A stretch of 64,000 bases of DNA from Rhabditoides inermis (lineage: Eukaryota > Nematoda > Chromadorea > Rhabditida > Rhabditidae): contig CAWZYM010000364.1 in NCBI GenBank assembly GCA_963966185.1, forward strand, positions 36,001 through 100,000. Reading direction: 5' to 3'. Each line of letters opens with the position of its first letter. Within the stretch, counting starts at the first letter, position 1. The notes under the pieces were generated by a model. It saw only the letters and a list, made by a program, of their open reading frames with translations, searched no databases and was not told the DNA's origin. The translations under genes were made by a program, and so were the position numbers. Below, one piece after another: positions 23,197 to 34,678 of this stretch.

Positions 23197-24549
23197 GGAT
23201 GTAGGACGTTCCCTCCACATTTTTTAGTTTGAGTGCAAAGGACGATTCCTCCACCACCGTGAACGTTCCCTCCACTTTAAATTTAGGCGTTTCACTTCTA
23301 ATGTGTAACGTTTGAACGTTCGAATACACTATTTAGCCATGAATAGTGCTCGTAATAATGCCTAGAAACTTTTAAAATGTTTGCTCATAGTCATAGTTAT
23401 CACTCATCTCTTTCCTTCCACAAAGAGCCATGCACGAGCCAAGCTGAAGACATACATTCTACCACAATGGAACACATCATTCAGCATAACTATTTATTTA
23501 AGTCAGCACTACGTACAAACAATGTAATAATATGCTAGTTTGTAAAGCATCTACATCGGGGTTTTTTTCAACATGTTAGCCAAATCCCGCTGCCGCATTA
23601 CGATAACATTGTTCGAGTAACGCATCAACACAAGTAGAGAATTTTGTGAATCTTTTCGCGCGTCGTACGGGCTTCGGAATAGAAACTAACATTACCGCAC
23701 TTTCTTGCAGAAACTGTATTCTCCAACTTAACTTTTCAGCAAATTCAATTAACAAATGATTTCCATAAGTGACTGCATTTTCGTATAATGTTTTACGGCA
23801 TTTTTCAGGATTTTTCGGTGAAAACATTATCGTGGTTTTTGAACATACAGTATACTGAACGAAATGCACAGCAGAATTGTGGTGCCTTTCGTATCTCCGT
23901 TCCACTGATTCTCTCACATGAACACGTGGCGTAAAGGTAACGCTCTCGCTTTGCAAGCAGCGGTTCGAATTTGGATACACACGCAAAGTTTTGTCAAAAT
24001 GAAAACATCGTCCAACGCGTTCTGATTTTTGTCTAACCACTCTAATGTCTCTCATGAAAAGAGTGAAACTATACGAGGTGTGAATGTTGTTGTTTGTCTT
24101 CATTCTTCCACTACTCACACTCACATTCTGATATCTTTCAGACAAACGGGCAGATGAATACTTAACTCATTTTCTATTAATTATGATATCTTCATATCCG
24201 TTTACAAGTAGCCTGTACATCGCGAATACGATATCGTCTCTCTGGTTGGCTCGCGCATGGGCCATGGCTCCTAATGGAAGGAGAGAGATTTGTGAGATGT
24301 GAATCACTAACTATGAGCAAACGTGGTGAAAGTTTCTAGGTATTATTAAAGTTCATTATTTATGGCTAAATAATGTATTAGAACATTCAAACGTTACACA
24401 TTAGATGTGAAACGCCTAAATTTAAAGTGGAGGGAACGTCCTAGCAAAGTGGAGGGATCGTTCATGGTCGGTGGAGGAATCGTTCATGCTAGTGGAGGAC
24501 CATGCAAATGTGGAGGACTTTGCAAAAGTGGAGGGAACGTCCTACATCC
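23197..24549. mobile_element. Mutator-like non-autonomous element, copy 1
   Basis: Both ends read GGATGTAGGACGTTCCCTCC inward and the element is flanked by an 8-bp direct repeat, CGTCTAAT (23189-23196 and 24550-24557). Near the ends, short units ending in TTCCTCCAC or CTCCAC are repeated, as in transposase-binding arrays. The inside holds a tRNA-Ala-like SINE (about 23888-24075). A 189-residue minus-strand frame (24145-23576) is open in both copies but reads through the SINE and is not a known transposase. Copy 2 (54961-56358) is almost identical; copy 1 lacks 45 bases of the left subterminal array. Confidence 0.85.
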
Positions 24550-24672
24550 CGTCTAATTTCTTATTTCTTATCACTGATTCGCTATCGTCTTGTTTGTTGG
24601 TAATCGAAGGTTCGGCAACGTTGTGTGATATAAGTCAGCCAAGAATTCAAAGTGACGTAGAATTGACGTTAA

Positions 24673-25052
24673 AGGAACAGTGACGACTTATTTTTGACTT
24701 GGAGAATTATTAAAAAATCATATTAACCTAACACATTTGCATTTTGTACGAAAGAACGACGATTCCGCGTTAATTTTGAAACTGCAACTGCATGAGATGC
24801 GAAAGATTTTTCGAATTTAAACTGGTCCCAACACGAATTGCCTATCGCCCAACTATTCAACACTGAAAAATTGAAATGAACGACAAGCGTTCATCCGCTT
24901 CATGGCTCAGTGCATGTGCGCTGCGTTGTGGCGCAAAGCTCGCTGGTTAATTCCCGTTCTCGCCAAAAGTTGTTACTCTTGCGAGAATGAGGTCTTGTGG
25001 CAGGTTGTGGCAGAAATATGTAAGCAGAAATATGTAAGTCGCCACTGTCCCT
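24673..25052. mobile_element. TTAA-target non-autonomous element
   Basis: Ends AGGAACAGTGACGAC and GTCGCCACTGTCCCT are inverted and flanked by perfect TTAA (24669-24672 and 25053-25056). A tRNA-like GCGTTGTGGCGCAAAGC stretch lies inside, as in its relative at 10455-10896. No transposase is present. Confidence 0.75.
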
Positions 25053-25434
25053 TTAATATACGGACGTGTCCATATCAAAAAAAAAGTTTTGATGGATAAT
25101 CGTGTGGCTTATTGATGTTAGTAGTTACAGTCACTGTTATGTTTTCGATGAAACGGACGAGAAGACGAGACGGGACGGAGGTTGGGAGCGCGTTGCCGCA
25201 ACGGCAGTGGAGGAGCGTCCTTTTGTTGAATTTCGGCAGTGGAGGAGCAGGTTTGTGTTTATAGTTTAGTGTAGAAATAATAGTTTTATGCATGTGCTTT
25301 TGTTGAATTGAGGTAAACCCAAACAGAGGTACTTTACGCTTGTACTTTTCAAAAGAGAATGAATGTCCTTTTGTTGAATTTCGAAGAATTTTTATTTATT
25401 TTTGTTTTAACTTTTTTGTAACAGATATAACAAA

Positions 25435-25520
25435 CAACAACAATAACAACAACAATACAACGCACAATAACAACAACAATACAGATATAACAACAACAAC
25501 AATAACAACAACAATACAAC
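25435..25520. repeat. (AAC)n/(AAT) microsatellite
   Basis: Repeats of AACAACAACAAT dominate this stretch. Confidence 0.9.
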
Positions 25521-25584
25521 GACTACGCAAATCACAAACAGTGTGCATATTATCGCGTTCTCCCGCACAGCGTTCCCGCATCAC

Positions 25585-25615
25585 GAACCAATGAGCGCGC
25601 GGGGGCGGGGTTAGT
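25585..25615 (+). promoter_or_regulatory. CCAAT box next to a GC box
   Basis: CCAATGAGCGCGCGGGGGCG places a CCAAT box about 10 bases from a GGGGGCGGGG Sp1-type site, in otherwise AT-rich DNA. It could be a promoter, but I found no confident first exon after it. Confidence 0.35.
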
Positions 25616-25813
25616 GAGCTGGTCTTTCAGCGAATCAGCGACCAGCTGCATACCTCACAGACGTGCAGACCTAACCAGCGAACATATTTTTGGGTATTAA
25701 ACTATTGTTTCATGTTTTGTTTTTGTTTATAGTTGTTCAACGGACGATTTAGAGACAATATCATGATTAAACTCTGAAACATTTATTATTTAAATGATTT
25801 ACAAGCGATTTTG

Positions 25814-25886
25814 GCGGCCCTGCGGGCCGCGGTTCTGCAAACCACTAAAAGAAATCCAAACGATCGGCGCTTCGCGCCGATCCTAA
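25814..25886. repeat. two perfect GC-rich hairpins
   Basis: GCGGCCC-TGC-GGGCCGC (25814-25830) and GATCGGCGC-TTC-GCGCCGATC (25862-25882) lie 31 bases apart. The second is followed at once by CTAA and T, reminiscent of a Helitron 3' end, though the usual spacer is missing. Confidence 0.6.
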
Positions 25887-25889
25887 TTT

Positions 25890-26810
25890 TGTGTGGTGCA
25901 ATAGATGTAATCAAATTAAAGTTGTTGTACGCTTATACGACACGAGCTTGCGCCAATGCAAGAAAAGCCATCATACACAAACCTTTCTCTCTCTCTCGCG
26001 AGATTCCAGAAAGTGGAACCCCCACCCAAATTGTCCAGACGATAGCAATAACGTGAGCTGAAGGTGTTTGCTTTGTAAGTGGGAAATGTGAGGTGTGATA
26101 ACAGAGATGAAATGTTTGGTCAAACCTCTGGTATACAATCAAACTGTGAGACAACATAACTGTGGAGAATTATTTTTTGCCGTTGCTGTTCATGGTCATG
26201 GTTCAAAAATCACATATGTACATTGAACAATTTTTCAATCGTTATCATTTCTTCTTTCCCCGCGCTGTGCGGTCGGTTCGACTAAATGATCCTGCGCGAG
26301 TACCCTTGAGCAAGTCGAGGCAGAAGCTCACGAGGATGCAGTACTACTGGCTCGAGGAGATACATGCGACTACGTGGGAGCAAAGGAACACCCCCACCCG
26401 GAGCCTCTCCGCCGTCTACTATGGTACTTTAATGGATTGGGCTGATTATCGAACAAGTATCGATTGAGTATCGATCAAGAATCGTCGTCCACCACTAACC
26501 TCGATTGATAAACTGTAATCCCCGGCGTTAGCCTACCAAGATCTTGGCCCTACTGCATGCTACCATTCATATTGTTATGATTGCAATGTCATGTAGCTAT
26601 AACGATTCCGAATAAATCTCTAAACTCAATCATCACAGCATAAGAAGAGCGTTTGAACAAACTCGTACAAAACAAATAAGAAACACCGGTTATTTTCGCA
26701 CACATACATTCTTCTTTCTCTCCTGTTTCGCTCACGGAACTCGAAAGGCTGAATAAAAGTAATTATAATTTACTTGCGATAGTTTTGATAAAACTCACAA
26801 TCCAGAGTCA
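25890..26810. other. no gene recognised
   Basis: At 26270-26467 two overlapping plus-strand frames look partly protein-like (one contains MQYYWLEEIHATTWEQRN, another DAVLLARGDTCDYVGAKEHP). Neither has splice support nor a recognisable family, so they may be a coding remnant. Confidence 0.3.
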
Positions 26811-26814
26811 AATG

Positions 26815-27285
26815 TGTCCGCCATATTTATGCTATACTTCAATCCATTCAGACAGTCGATCTCGTATTTTCGTGATTCCACGAGTCGGGAAGAGACGGTA
26901 CTCCGGACAGAATTGTGTCGAGAGCCAGAAAGGATACGGTTTACGGTATTCGTAATATTGCGCGTAAACAACTTTGAAGTCTCACCTGTGCGCCGACCGC
27001 ATTGCGGTCGAACGAGAATGGAAAGCGCACCATGACCACATCAGTATGATATTCTTCTGATATGATGCGCTGAAAACATGAGTGTGTCTATAATAATAAC
27101 TCACCCTGACCAATCGATCGATTGCGTTCGGAGTGATTCGAATGCGCTGCGTTCCAGATAAAGAAAGTTCCCACTGAAACCATCGAGCCATGTGTCGTCC
27201 ACACACATACACCCCGGGAACGTAGTTTTAGAGAACGAGAAGTGTAAAAACTTCAGATGGGAGACATTCATGCGAGGAAGCAAGA
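26815..27285 (-). pseudogene. decayed F-box-associated exons, paralogous to copy B
   Basis: Three exons mirror exons 4-6 of the adjacent F-box gene: about 27285-27108 (LLPRMNVSHLKFLHFSFS ... TPNAIDRLVR), about 27074-26989 (RIISEEYHTDVVMVRFPFSF) and about 26925-26815 (ILSGVPSLPDSWNHE ... KYEIDCLNGLKYSIN). The first and third each need a frame change to keep similarity. No F-box exon is attached. This looks like a tandem duplicate of the substrate-binding half that has lost function. Confidence 0.65.
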
Positions 27286-27591
27286 TTTCTGGAAATGCAG
27301 AGTTTCATACAACACAATAATTTTCTGTATACATTTTTTTACCGGTTTCATAGCTGCATTCAGTGTATCACAAATCTACATGGGATGGAGTGTGGAATGG
27401 GAAAATAGAGGACACATATCAAACGCGAATAAAAACAACATAACCGTACAACAAAGAAGGAAGCATAAATAATAGTATTCTCGGATCTCAAATAATTTCT
27501 TATTTCGTTAATCCGTGCTCGCAAAGCATGAAGATTCTAAAAACAGTCTTTGAAGTTTATGAAATAATGCAACAATTCTGATAAAACTCAC

Positions 27592-28801
27592 AATTCTCCA
27601 TTTGGACCGCGATCGGCGGACCAGAACGGTGCATCAACGTGTAAATAAAATTTCAATCCATTCAGACACTCGATCTCATACAAATTCTGTCCGGAGAACT
27701 TGGAAGGTACTCCGGACAGAATTTCGTTGAGAGCCTAAACTATACTCATACACTATCTGTATTATTGCACGAGATAACTTTGACTGATATGATCTTACTT
27801 GTTGGGAATTGGGACTGCGATCATCCGAAAACGTAATGCCTATATTGACGGCGTCCGTATCGCATACTCGAGACTGGATGCGCTAAAATATGCCTAACAA
27901 TGTCTACGTCGTGCATTTTTTTTTTTTCGATTACTCACCTTGACCAATCTATTGATTGCCTGTGTGGTGATTCGAGTTTGATTCGAGAGACAAAGGTGGT
28001 TCCCGCGGAAACTATCGAGCCATGCGTCGTCTACAGATATGCATCCTTCACCTTGACCATGATTACTGTACACCCGGAAGTCCTTCAGGTCGGAGACATT
28101 CATGCGTGGCAGCGCGATTTTCAGAACTGTAAAGCATATACACAATATATTATAATACTGTTTTTTTCTTACCATTTTCTTCCGATACAACGTATTGCAA
28201 TAACAAATTGGACGGAGTGTGGAATAAGAAAATAGAGGACAAGGAGTCTGAAACGTCTTACCCGTAGTTTTTTTTTAACGTAACCAACTAACCATTGACA
28301 GTCAAATCAACACTGTAGAGATTGACAGTGTCACAGGATTCGATAAAGGTGCGGATTGTTTGTATGTCGGAAGACGTGACATTCATAAGCTATTATGTTA
28401 TGTACAACTTGATGTATGTAGAATCAAAAAATATCTACTCACGATTTCTAGTGTACTGGGTCGCGCGACGCAACAGACATTGTTGAGAAAAGCAGAAAGC
28501 GTAGCGAGGTCTGGAAACGGACGCCCGCCTTCCATCAACTTGCCTGTCATCTCATTGTATATAAAGAGTACAAGTTTCTGAAACGGCAATACCAATAATG
28601 AAACTAATACAATGTAACTTCATCATGAAAATCATCATGTTGTATTTCGATTTTGAGAGGCAACATGTTGAGCTTATCTCCGTAGTTCTTGACAATATCT
28701 CTGTGCAGTCGACTGATTTGGCGGAATGGTAGAAGATCAAAGGGAGAGAGGTGGGACGCAATAGCAACCCACAGTTCAGGAGGGAGGGAAGAAACACTCA
28801 T
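27592..28801 (-). CDS. F-box protein, copy B
   Basis: Same six-exon plan as copy A: 28801-28619, 28577-28443, 28389-28293, 28126-27939, 27882-27799 and 27734-27592, all in phase. The F-box (MSVSSLPPELWVAIASHLSP) is identical. Differences include one extra codon at the end of exon 1 (IQHDDFHDE instead of IRDDVQDE), VNLYSVDLTV for KLINGDLTV in exon 3, and a changed stretch in exon 4 (SNHGQGEGCISVDDAW). Intron sequence is nearly as similar as exon sequence, so the duplication is recent. Role: Skp1-binding receptor of an SCF ubiquitin ligase, substrate unknown. The 3' end is unresolved as in copy A. Confidence 0.75.
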
Positions 28802-28829
28802 TCTGAAACAGATATCAAGTAAGTGAATG

Positions 28830-29361
28830 TCATGTACATTAAAAATTCACTTTTCTATTTGTAAACTCGACAACCAACTGCGAGCGAAGGTCCCATGGAT
28901 ACAGCACACGTTATTCACAGAAATATATTCACACTTTATGTCGCGTGTGTGAACTGCAAAACAAATCGACTCGTTTGCGATATCTACGAGAAAAGAACGG
29001 TCTGCTGCACAAACAGCTGTTGATAGGAGAGAGGCAGTGAACAGTGAGTCAGTCTCGACCGCCACGCGACCGCGGTTACTACGTATGACACTGCGTCATT
29101 GCGAAACAAAATGCAATCGTGGTCAGTGAAACAGGTCAAGAATGCATTTTCCACCCTCGGCACAAAGGAGTGTTTCGAACTTGCGAACTGTCCGATCACT
29201 GACATGTGAGTGAGTAGCCGCGATTGTAGTCTCTAGTGATAAATACATAGGTTCGTGATCGCTGTAGTTCCTAAATGAGGGGGGGGGGGGAGAATCACAC
29301 CCACTCTCTCGCCGCCCTCTCCAAAGTACACACACTGAGTATAACGCATGAGTATTACGTG
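28830..29361. other. copy-B-specific interval, no gene
   Basis: This segment is absent from duplication copy A. It contains a run of 12 G at about 29279-29290 and no supported exon. Confidence 0.5.
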
Positions 29362-30345
29362 CAGAATTGATGAATGAAGAGTTGAGAGGAGGCAATTGCT
29401 GTGTTGCAGGGCCCGCCACCACCACCACCATGTAGATGCTTTGGGGGACGACGCGGCCGAGCAGTAGAGGTGGGAGGGTACACACGAATGAAGATAGGTA
29501 CAAGTATCACAGAAAGACTACTGATGAAGAATAGATGAAGGAAGAGTTGAGAGGAGGCATTGCTGTGTTGCAGGGCCCGCCACCACCACCACCATGTAGA
29601 TGCTATGGGGGACGACGCGGCCGAACAGTAGAGGTGGGAGGGTACACACGAGTGAAGATAGGTACAAGTATCACAGAAAGACTACTGATGAAGAATAGAT
29701 GAAGGAAGAGTTGAGAGGAGGCATTGCTGTGTTGCAGGGCCCGCCATCCCCACCACCATGTAGATGCTATGGGGGACGACGCGGCCGAGCAGTAGAGGTG
29801 GGAGGGTATACACGAATGAAGATAGGTACAAGTATCACAGAAAGACTACTGATGAAGAATAGATGAAGGAAGAGTTGAGAGGAGTCATTGCTATGTTGCA
29901 GGGCCCGCCACCACCACCACCATGTAGATGCTATGGGGGACGACGCGGCCGAGCAGTAGAGGTGAGAGGGTACACACGAATGAAGATAGGTACAAGTATC
30001 ACAGAAAGACTACTGATGAAGAATAGATGAAGGAAGAGTTGAGAGGAGGCATTGCTATGTTGCAGGGCCCGCCACCACCACCACCATGTAGATGCTATGG
30101 GAGACGACGCGGCCGAGCAGTAGAGGTGGGAGGGTACACACGAATGAAGATAGGTACAAGTATCACAGAAAGACTACTGATGAAGAATAGATGAAGGAAG
30201 AGTTGAGAGGAGGCATTGCTGTGTTGCAGGGCCCGCCACCACCACCACCGTGTAGATGCTATGGGAGACGACGCGGCCGAGCAGTAGAGGTGGGAGGGTA
30301 CACACGAATGAAGATAGGTACAAGTATCACAGAAAGACTACTGAT
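29362..30345. repeat. minisatellite, 164-bp unit, six copies
   Basis: Unit starts (GAAGAATAGATGAAGG) fall at 29526, 29690, 29854, 30018, 30182 and 30346, a spacing of exactly 164. A first, slightly altered unit precedes 29526. Each unit holds GGGCCCGCC followed by ACC repeats and GACGACGCGGCCGA. Copy A has one unit (9099-9261). Confidence 0.95.
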
Positions 30346-30840
30346 GAAGAATAGATGAAGGAAGACGCTATGATAGCTTATATACACGTGATCAGCGAAT
30401 TGTCAACAACATGTCAGACAGCGTGCATTTTTCAATCTATCACTGAGGGATAGTTGCGCAATCACTTGAGAGTGGCGTGTCTCTGTGTGTTTAGGAGAGC
30501 GGTAGGGCTTTCCTCCGCATTGCAAATTAAAACATATTCACGTGTGTGCGATTACAAACATTTCCTCTTTTTCTCAAGCAAAATGTCGGAATTTTTCGAC
30601 GTGAAAACAAATGCGTGAGATTGATTGAGCTGTGCCGAAATTGTGGCAATTTTCCTGTGCGACATGATTAAAAAAAACTATCAAAAAGTATTTGTACAAT
30701 GATAACTTGGTGCAAGTGTCCGATTATCAACGGCAGAGTACAAGTGAGCTTGGAGTAATCAATAAAATCGATCAATAACATATTGTTTTGAGGGGTGGCA
30801 GAGGAACAGGCAGCAGGAAGATGCGCAGCTGGATGTTAGT

Positions 30841-30875
<35 letters not shown>

Positions 30876-31201
30876 GGTGTGGGGTGAGAAGGATGAGATG
30901 GAAGAGTTGTTAGAGAACGGAGGATAGATGATTGGGAGAAAGAAGACATTCCGGATTGAGTTTAACGGTAAGGATTCTTTCATTGAATAACAGGCAAAAG
31001 CGAGTTGTTTCATGTCGTAGAGTTATGGCGAAAACGAAACATGAGCGTACTAAAAAAAGTTTGGCATGAACCAGAAAGTGTTATAGGTGAAAGAGTTATA
31101 GACTTGAAAGGAACGTTGCATTGTATCATTAAATATATGTCTCCATTGAAAAATAACTCAGTCAAGTCAGATAGTCTGACAATCCGATCGATTTTTTTCA
31201 G

Positions 31202-31279
31202 GCCTACTTCGATCGCATGAATCAGTACGGAATGCGGCTCAGCTACGAGAAGTGGGTATACCGTAACCCAAATCTGCTC
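31202..31279 (+). CDS. isolated exon, left palindrome arm
   Basis: After a strong TTTTTTCAG acceptor the frame reads AYFDRMNQYGMRLSYEKWVY and RNPNLL up to a GTATCG donor. It looks like a real exon of a helical protein, but neighbours are not recognised. The mirror copy is 34305-34228 on the minus strand. Confidence 0.4.
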
Positions 31280-31608
31280 GTATCGTACCTTCTGAGTCTT
31301 CTGTTAGCTACCAGTAATACATTATTCAATTTATCGCAATCTCAAATGTATCGTAACCTAACGCTTCAATCAATCAATTCAATACTTATCACACGTTTGC
31401 GACGACCTCGAATCCTGGCTCTTCATGAGCATTGAGGTGTAAAAAACTATTGCAAACTGTTGTTTAATATGATAATCAGATGTTCCAAAAGCTGCCGTGG
31501 AAAGGAAACGTGAAAATGTGTACCACGTCCCTATGCTAGTGTAGTCTTATTTTTTCCAAAAAAAACATATAACAGTTCTCTCGTTGGCTAGATTGTTGAT
31601 TGAACAAA

Positions 31609-32348
31609 CTATAACTTTCTAGTATACTGTCGCCCCTGTCTCCTGATGCTGTCAATGACCTCGTGGTCGTCTGCTCCGAAGGGACTCCTGGGAGGAGGGG
31701 AGATGGGCGAGTGGGAGACGGGGGCGGAGGCGGCGACGGCGGCAGGAGACTCGCCCTGGGGCAGAGCAAGTTCCTATCATTCTTTTTGTGTAGTCGGAGA
31801 CTCGCCTATTGGATTTGGTGGAAATGACCAGCGGTGTTGTGATACATAAATTTCAAATTTCACGTGTATCAAAGTTGTATGGCTCAGTCTCCACCACCGA
31901 CAGCAAACTTTGTCATTCTTGATTTGTGATCAGAAGCATTTCAACTTCACTATTATAGTTTTCTCACCCACTTTTTTTAGCCGGTTGAATGGGGGGTCCT
32001 CCTAGTCGAGAACAAGATGGGGTTCTCGGATTACGACAACGTCAGCAGAGGGAGTTGGGTTGGGTGGCATCGGACGTCTTGAATTCCGTGTTTGTGTCCG
32101 TAGAAGGTTCTGTGACGCCTTCTGGCTACCATGAGAGTGGATCGCCACACCACAGGGGCTGGGTGAATTTAACAAAAATGGTTTGCTCCGAGAGGGATCG
32201 AACCAGCGACCGTGAGATTGAGAGACGAACGCTCTATCCACTGAGCCGCGCCCATGGGCCATTTACCATGAACCTCGTCCTCGCTTCGCTCAACACCTTT
32301 TCCGCCTCCTGGTTCTGCTTCACCAGACCAGCGAGTGTCTTCTGGTAG
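31609..32348 (-). CDS. 3' exons of an unknown gene, left palindrome arm
   Basis: Mirror image of the exons described at 33159-33898: 32348-32267, 32121-32002 and 31755-31609. Sequence and phases are the same because the arms are near-identical. On this arm the gene would run away from the palindrome centre on the minus strand. Confidence 0.4.
32190..32262 (-). repeat. tRNA-like sequence in the arm intron
   Basis: The minus strand reads GGCGCGGCTCAGTGGATAGA with a good A box and D arm, then CTGGTTCGATCCC with a B box. The anticodon and T stems do not pair well, so it is a tRNA-derived repeat or pseudogene. The mirror copy is about 33245-33317 on the plus strand. Confidence 0.4.
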
Positions 32349-32707
32349 CTGGAATATGATAGCACAGTACTCAGTTAGCATAATTTTCAATCGTTCTCCA
32401 TCTCTCATCCTCCCTCCCCCTCTTTCTCTCCCCCTCTCTCTCCATGCCATCTCTCATCCTCCCTCCTCTCTCATCCTCCCTCCCTCCCATCCTCTCTCTC
32501 TCTCTCTCTCTCACCTTTACTCTCTCCATATCTCACCCTCCCTCTCTCTCTCCCTCTCTCTCTAGTGTGTTTTCTCTATCCTTCTTCCTCTCTCTCTCCC
32601 TCTCTCTCTCCATGTATCATCCTTCCCCCCCCTCTCCCCTCTTCCTCTTCCTCTTCCTATCCCTCTCTCCAGCTCTCATCCTCCCTCCCCCCTCTCTATA
32701 TCTCTCT

Positions 32708-32771
<64 letters not shown>

Positions 32772-32773
32772 AG

Positions 32774-32927
32774 GGACATCAAACCCGGAAACTTTGCAGT
32801 CGGTGGAAAGCAGAATGAGAGAGTGGTGTTCATTTTCGACTTTGGAATGGCCTGGCGAAGCGTTAATGATCAGGGGAAAGTCAATGTTTGCAAGGGAAAA
32901 AAAACACGGCTTCATCGGAACTCTGCG
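32774..32927 (+). pseudogene. CK1/TTBK-type protein kinase exon, frameshifted
   Basis: After CTGTCTCAG the frame reads (R)DIKPGNFAVGGKQNERVV and then FIFDFGMAWRSVNDQGK. RDIKPGN is the kinase catalytic loop (subdomain VIb) and DFG the Mg-binding motif (VII); KPGNF and DFGMA spacing are typical of casein-kinase-1 relatives expanded in nematodes. Downstream, HGFIGTLR (subdomain VIII start, normally followed by YAS) appears only after a one-base shift at a run of eight A near 32897-32904. The exon then ends at a GTAGGA donor. The next kinase exon is not found; the palindrome arm begins about 70 bases on. It is either a broken gene or a homopolymer sequencing error in a gene cut by the palindrome. 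Confidence 0.7.
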
Positions 32928-32998
32928 GTAGGAGATGCCTTGTGCCATATAGTGCATCTATCGTTAAAATATGCTTCGCGCTGCTCACGAAATGAGAA

Positions 32999-34631
32999 GA
33001 GAGAGAGAGAGAGAGGATGGGAGGGAGGGAGGATGAGAGAGGAGGGAGGATGAGAGATGGCATGGAGAGAGAGGGGGAGAGAAAGAGGGGGAGGGAGGAT
33101 GAGAGATGGAGAACGATTGAAAATTATGCTAACTGAGTACTGTGCTATCATATTCCAGCTACCAGAAGACACTCGCTGGTCTGGTGAAGCAGAACCAGGA
33201 GGCGGAAAAGGTGTTGAGCGAAGCGAGGACGAGGTTCATGGTAAATGGCCCATGGGCGCGGCTCAGTGGATAGAGCGTTCGTCTCTCAATCTCACGGTCG
33301 CTGGTTCGATCCCTCTCGGAGCAAACCATTTTTGTTAAATTCACCCAGCCCCTGTGGTGTGGCGATCCACTCTCATGGTAGCCAGAAGGCGTCACAGAAC
33401 CTTCTACGGACACAAACACGGAATTCAAGACGTCCGATGCCACCCAACCCAACTCCCTCTGCTGACGTTGTCGTAATCCGAGAACCCCATCTTGTTCTCG
33501 ACTAGGAGGACCCCCCATTCAACCGGCTAAAAAAAGTGGGTGAGAAAACTATAATAGTGAAGTTGAAATGCTTCTGATCACAAATCAAGAATGACAAAGT
33601 TTGCTGTCGGTGGTGGAGACTGAGCCATACAACTTTGATACACGTGAAATTTGAAATTTATGTATCACAACACCGCTGGTCATTTCCACCAAATCCAATA
33701 GGCGAGTCTCCGACTACACAAAAAGAATGATAGGAACTTGCTCTGCCCCAGGGCGAGTCTCCTGCCGCCGTCGCCGCCTCCGCCCCCGTCTCCCACTCGC
33801 CCATCTCCCCTCCTCCCAGGAGTCCCTTCGGAGCAGACGACCACGAGGTCATTGACAGCATCAGGAGACAGGGGCGACAGTATACTAGAAAGTTATAGTT
33901 TGTTCAATCAACAATCTAGCCAACGAGAGAACTGTTATATGTTTTTTTTGGAAAAAATAAGACTACACTAGCATAGGGACGTGGTACACATTTTCACGTT
34001 TCCTTTCCACGGCAGCTTTTGGAACATCTGATTATCATATTAAACAACAGTTTGCAATAGTTTTTTACACCTCAATGCTCATGAAGAGCCAGGATTCGAG
34101 GTCGTCGCAAACGTGTGATAAGTATTGAATTGATTGATTGAAGCGTTAGGTTACGATACATTTGAGATTGCGATAAATTGAATAATGTATTACTGGTAGC
34201 TAACAGAAGACTCAGAAGGTACGATACGAGCAGATTTGGGTTACGGTATACCCACTTCTCGTAGCTGAGCCGCATTCCGTACTGATTCATGCGATCGAAG
34301 TAGGCCTGAAAAAAATCGATCGGATTGTCAGACTATCTGACTTGACTGAGTTATTTTTCAATGGAGACATATATTTAATGATACAATGCAACGTTCCTTT
34401 CAAGTCTATAACTCTTTCACCTATAACACTTTCTGGTTCATGCCAAACTTTTTTTAGTACGCTCATGTTTCGTTTTCGCCATAACTCTACGACATGAAAC
34501 AACTCGCTTTTGCCTGTTATTCAATGAAAGAATCCTTACCGTTAAACTCAATCCGGAATGTCTTCTTTCTCCCAATCATCTATCCTCCGTTCTCTAACAA
34601 CTCTTCCATCTCATCCTTCTCACCCCACACC

Positions 34632-34678
<47 letters not shown>

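Larger units (their letters stand above)
27195..30720. repeat. segmental duplication, copy B (partner 7413-9640)
   Basis: It matches copy A through the F-box gene. It then has about 530 extra bases (28830-29360), then the expanded minisatellite, then a matching tail to about 30705. The tail also forms the outer part of the left arm of the large palindrome, so that stretch exists three times in the window. Confidence 0.85.
30346..32508. repeat. large palindrome, left arm
   Basis: It is the inverted copy of 32999-35173. Mirrored positions add up to 65507 over most of the arm and to 65519 beyond a (CT)n tract that is 12 bases longer in the right arm, so the arms are almost identical over 2.15 kb. 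Confidence 0.95.

Noticed and set aside
23576..24145. 189-residue frame in the Mutator-like element as a possible transposase
   Set aside because: It runs antisense through a tRNA-like SINE and lacks any transposase signature; it is identical in both copies only because the copies are recent.
29362..30345. CRISPR-like array
   Set aside because: Units are contiguous 164-bp tandem copies with no unique spacers, in a eukaryotic genome.
30759..31013. 84-residue minus frame mirrored at 34494-34760
   Set aside because: Mostly a CT-tract Ser/Leu run; it is present twice only because of the palindrome.
32190..32262. Functional tRNA gene
   Set aside because: A and B boxes are good, but the anticodon and T stems do not pair, so it is kept only as a tRNA-like repeat.
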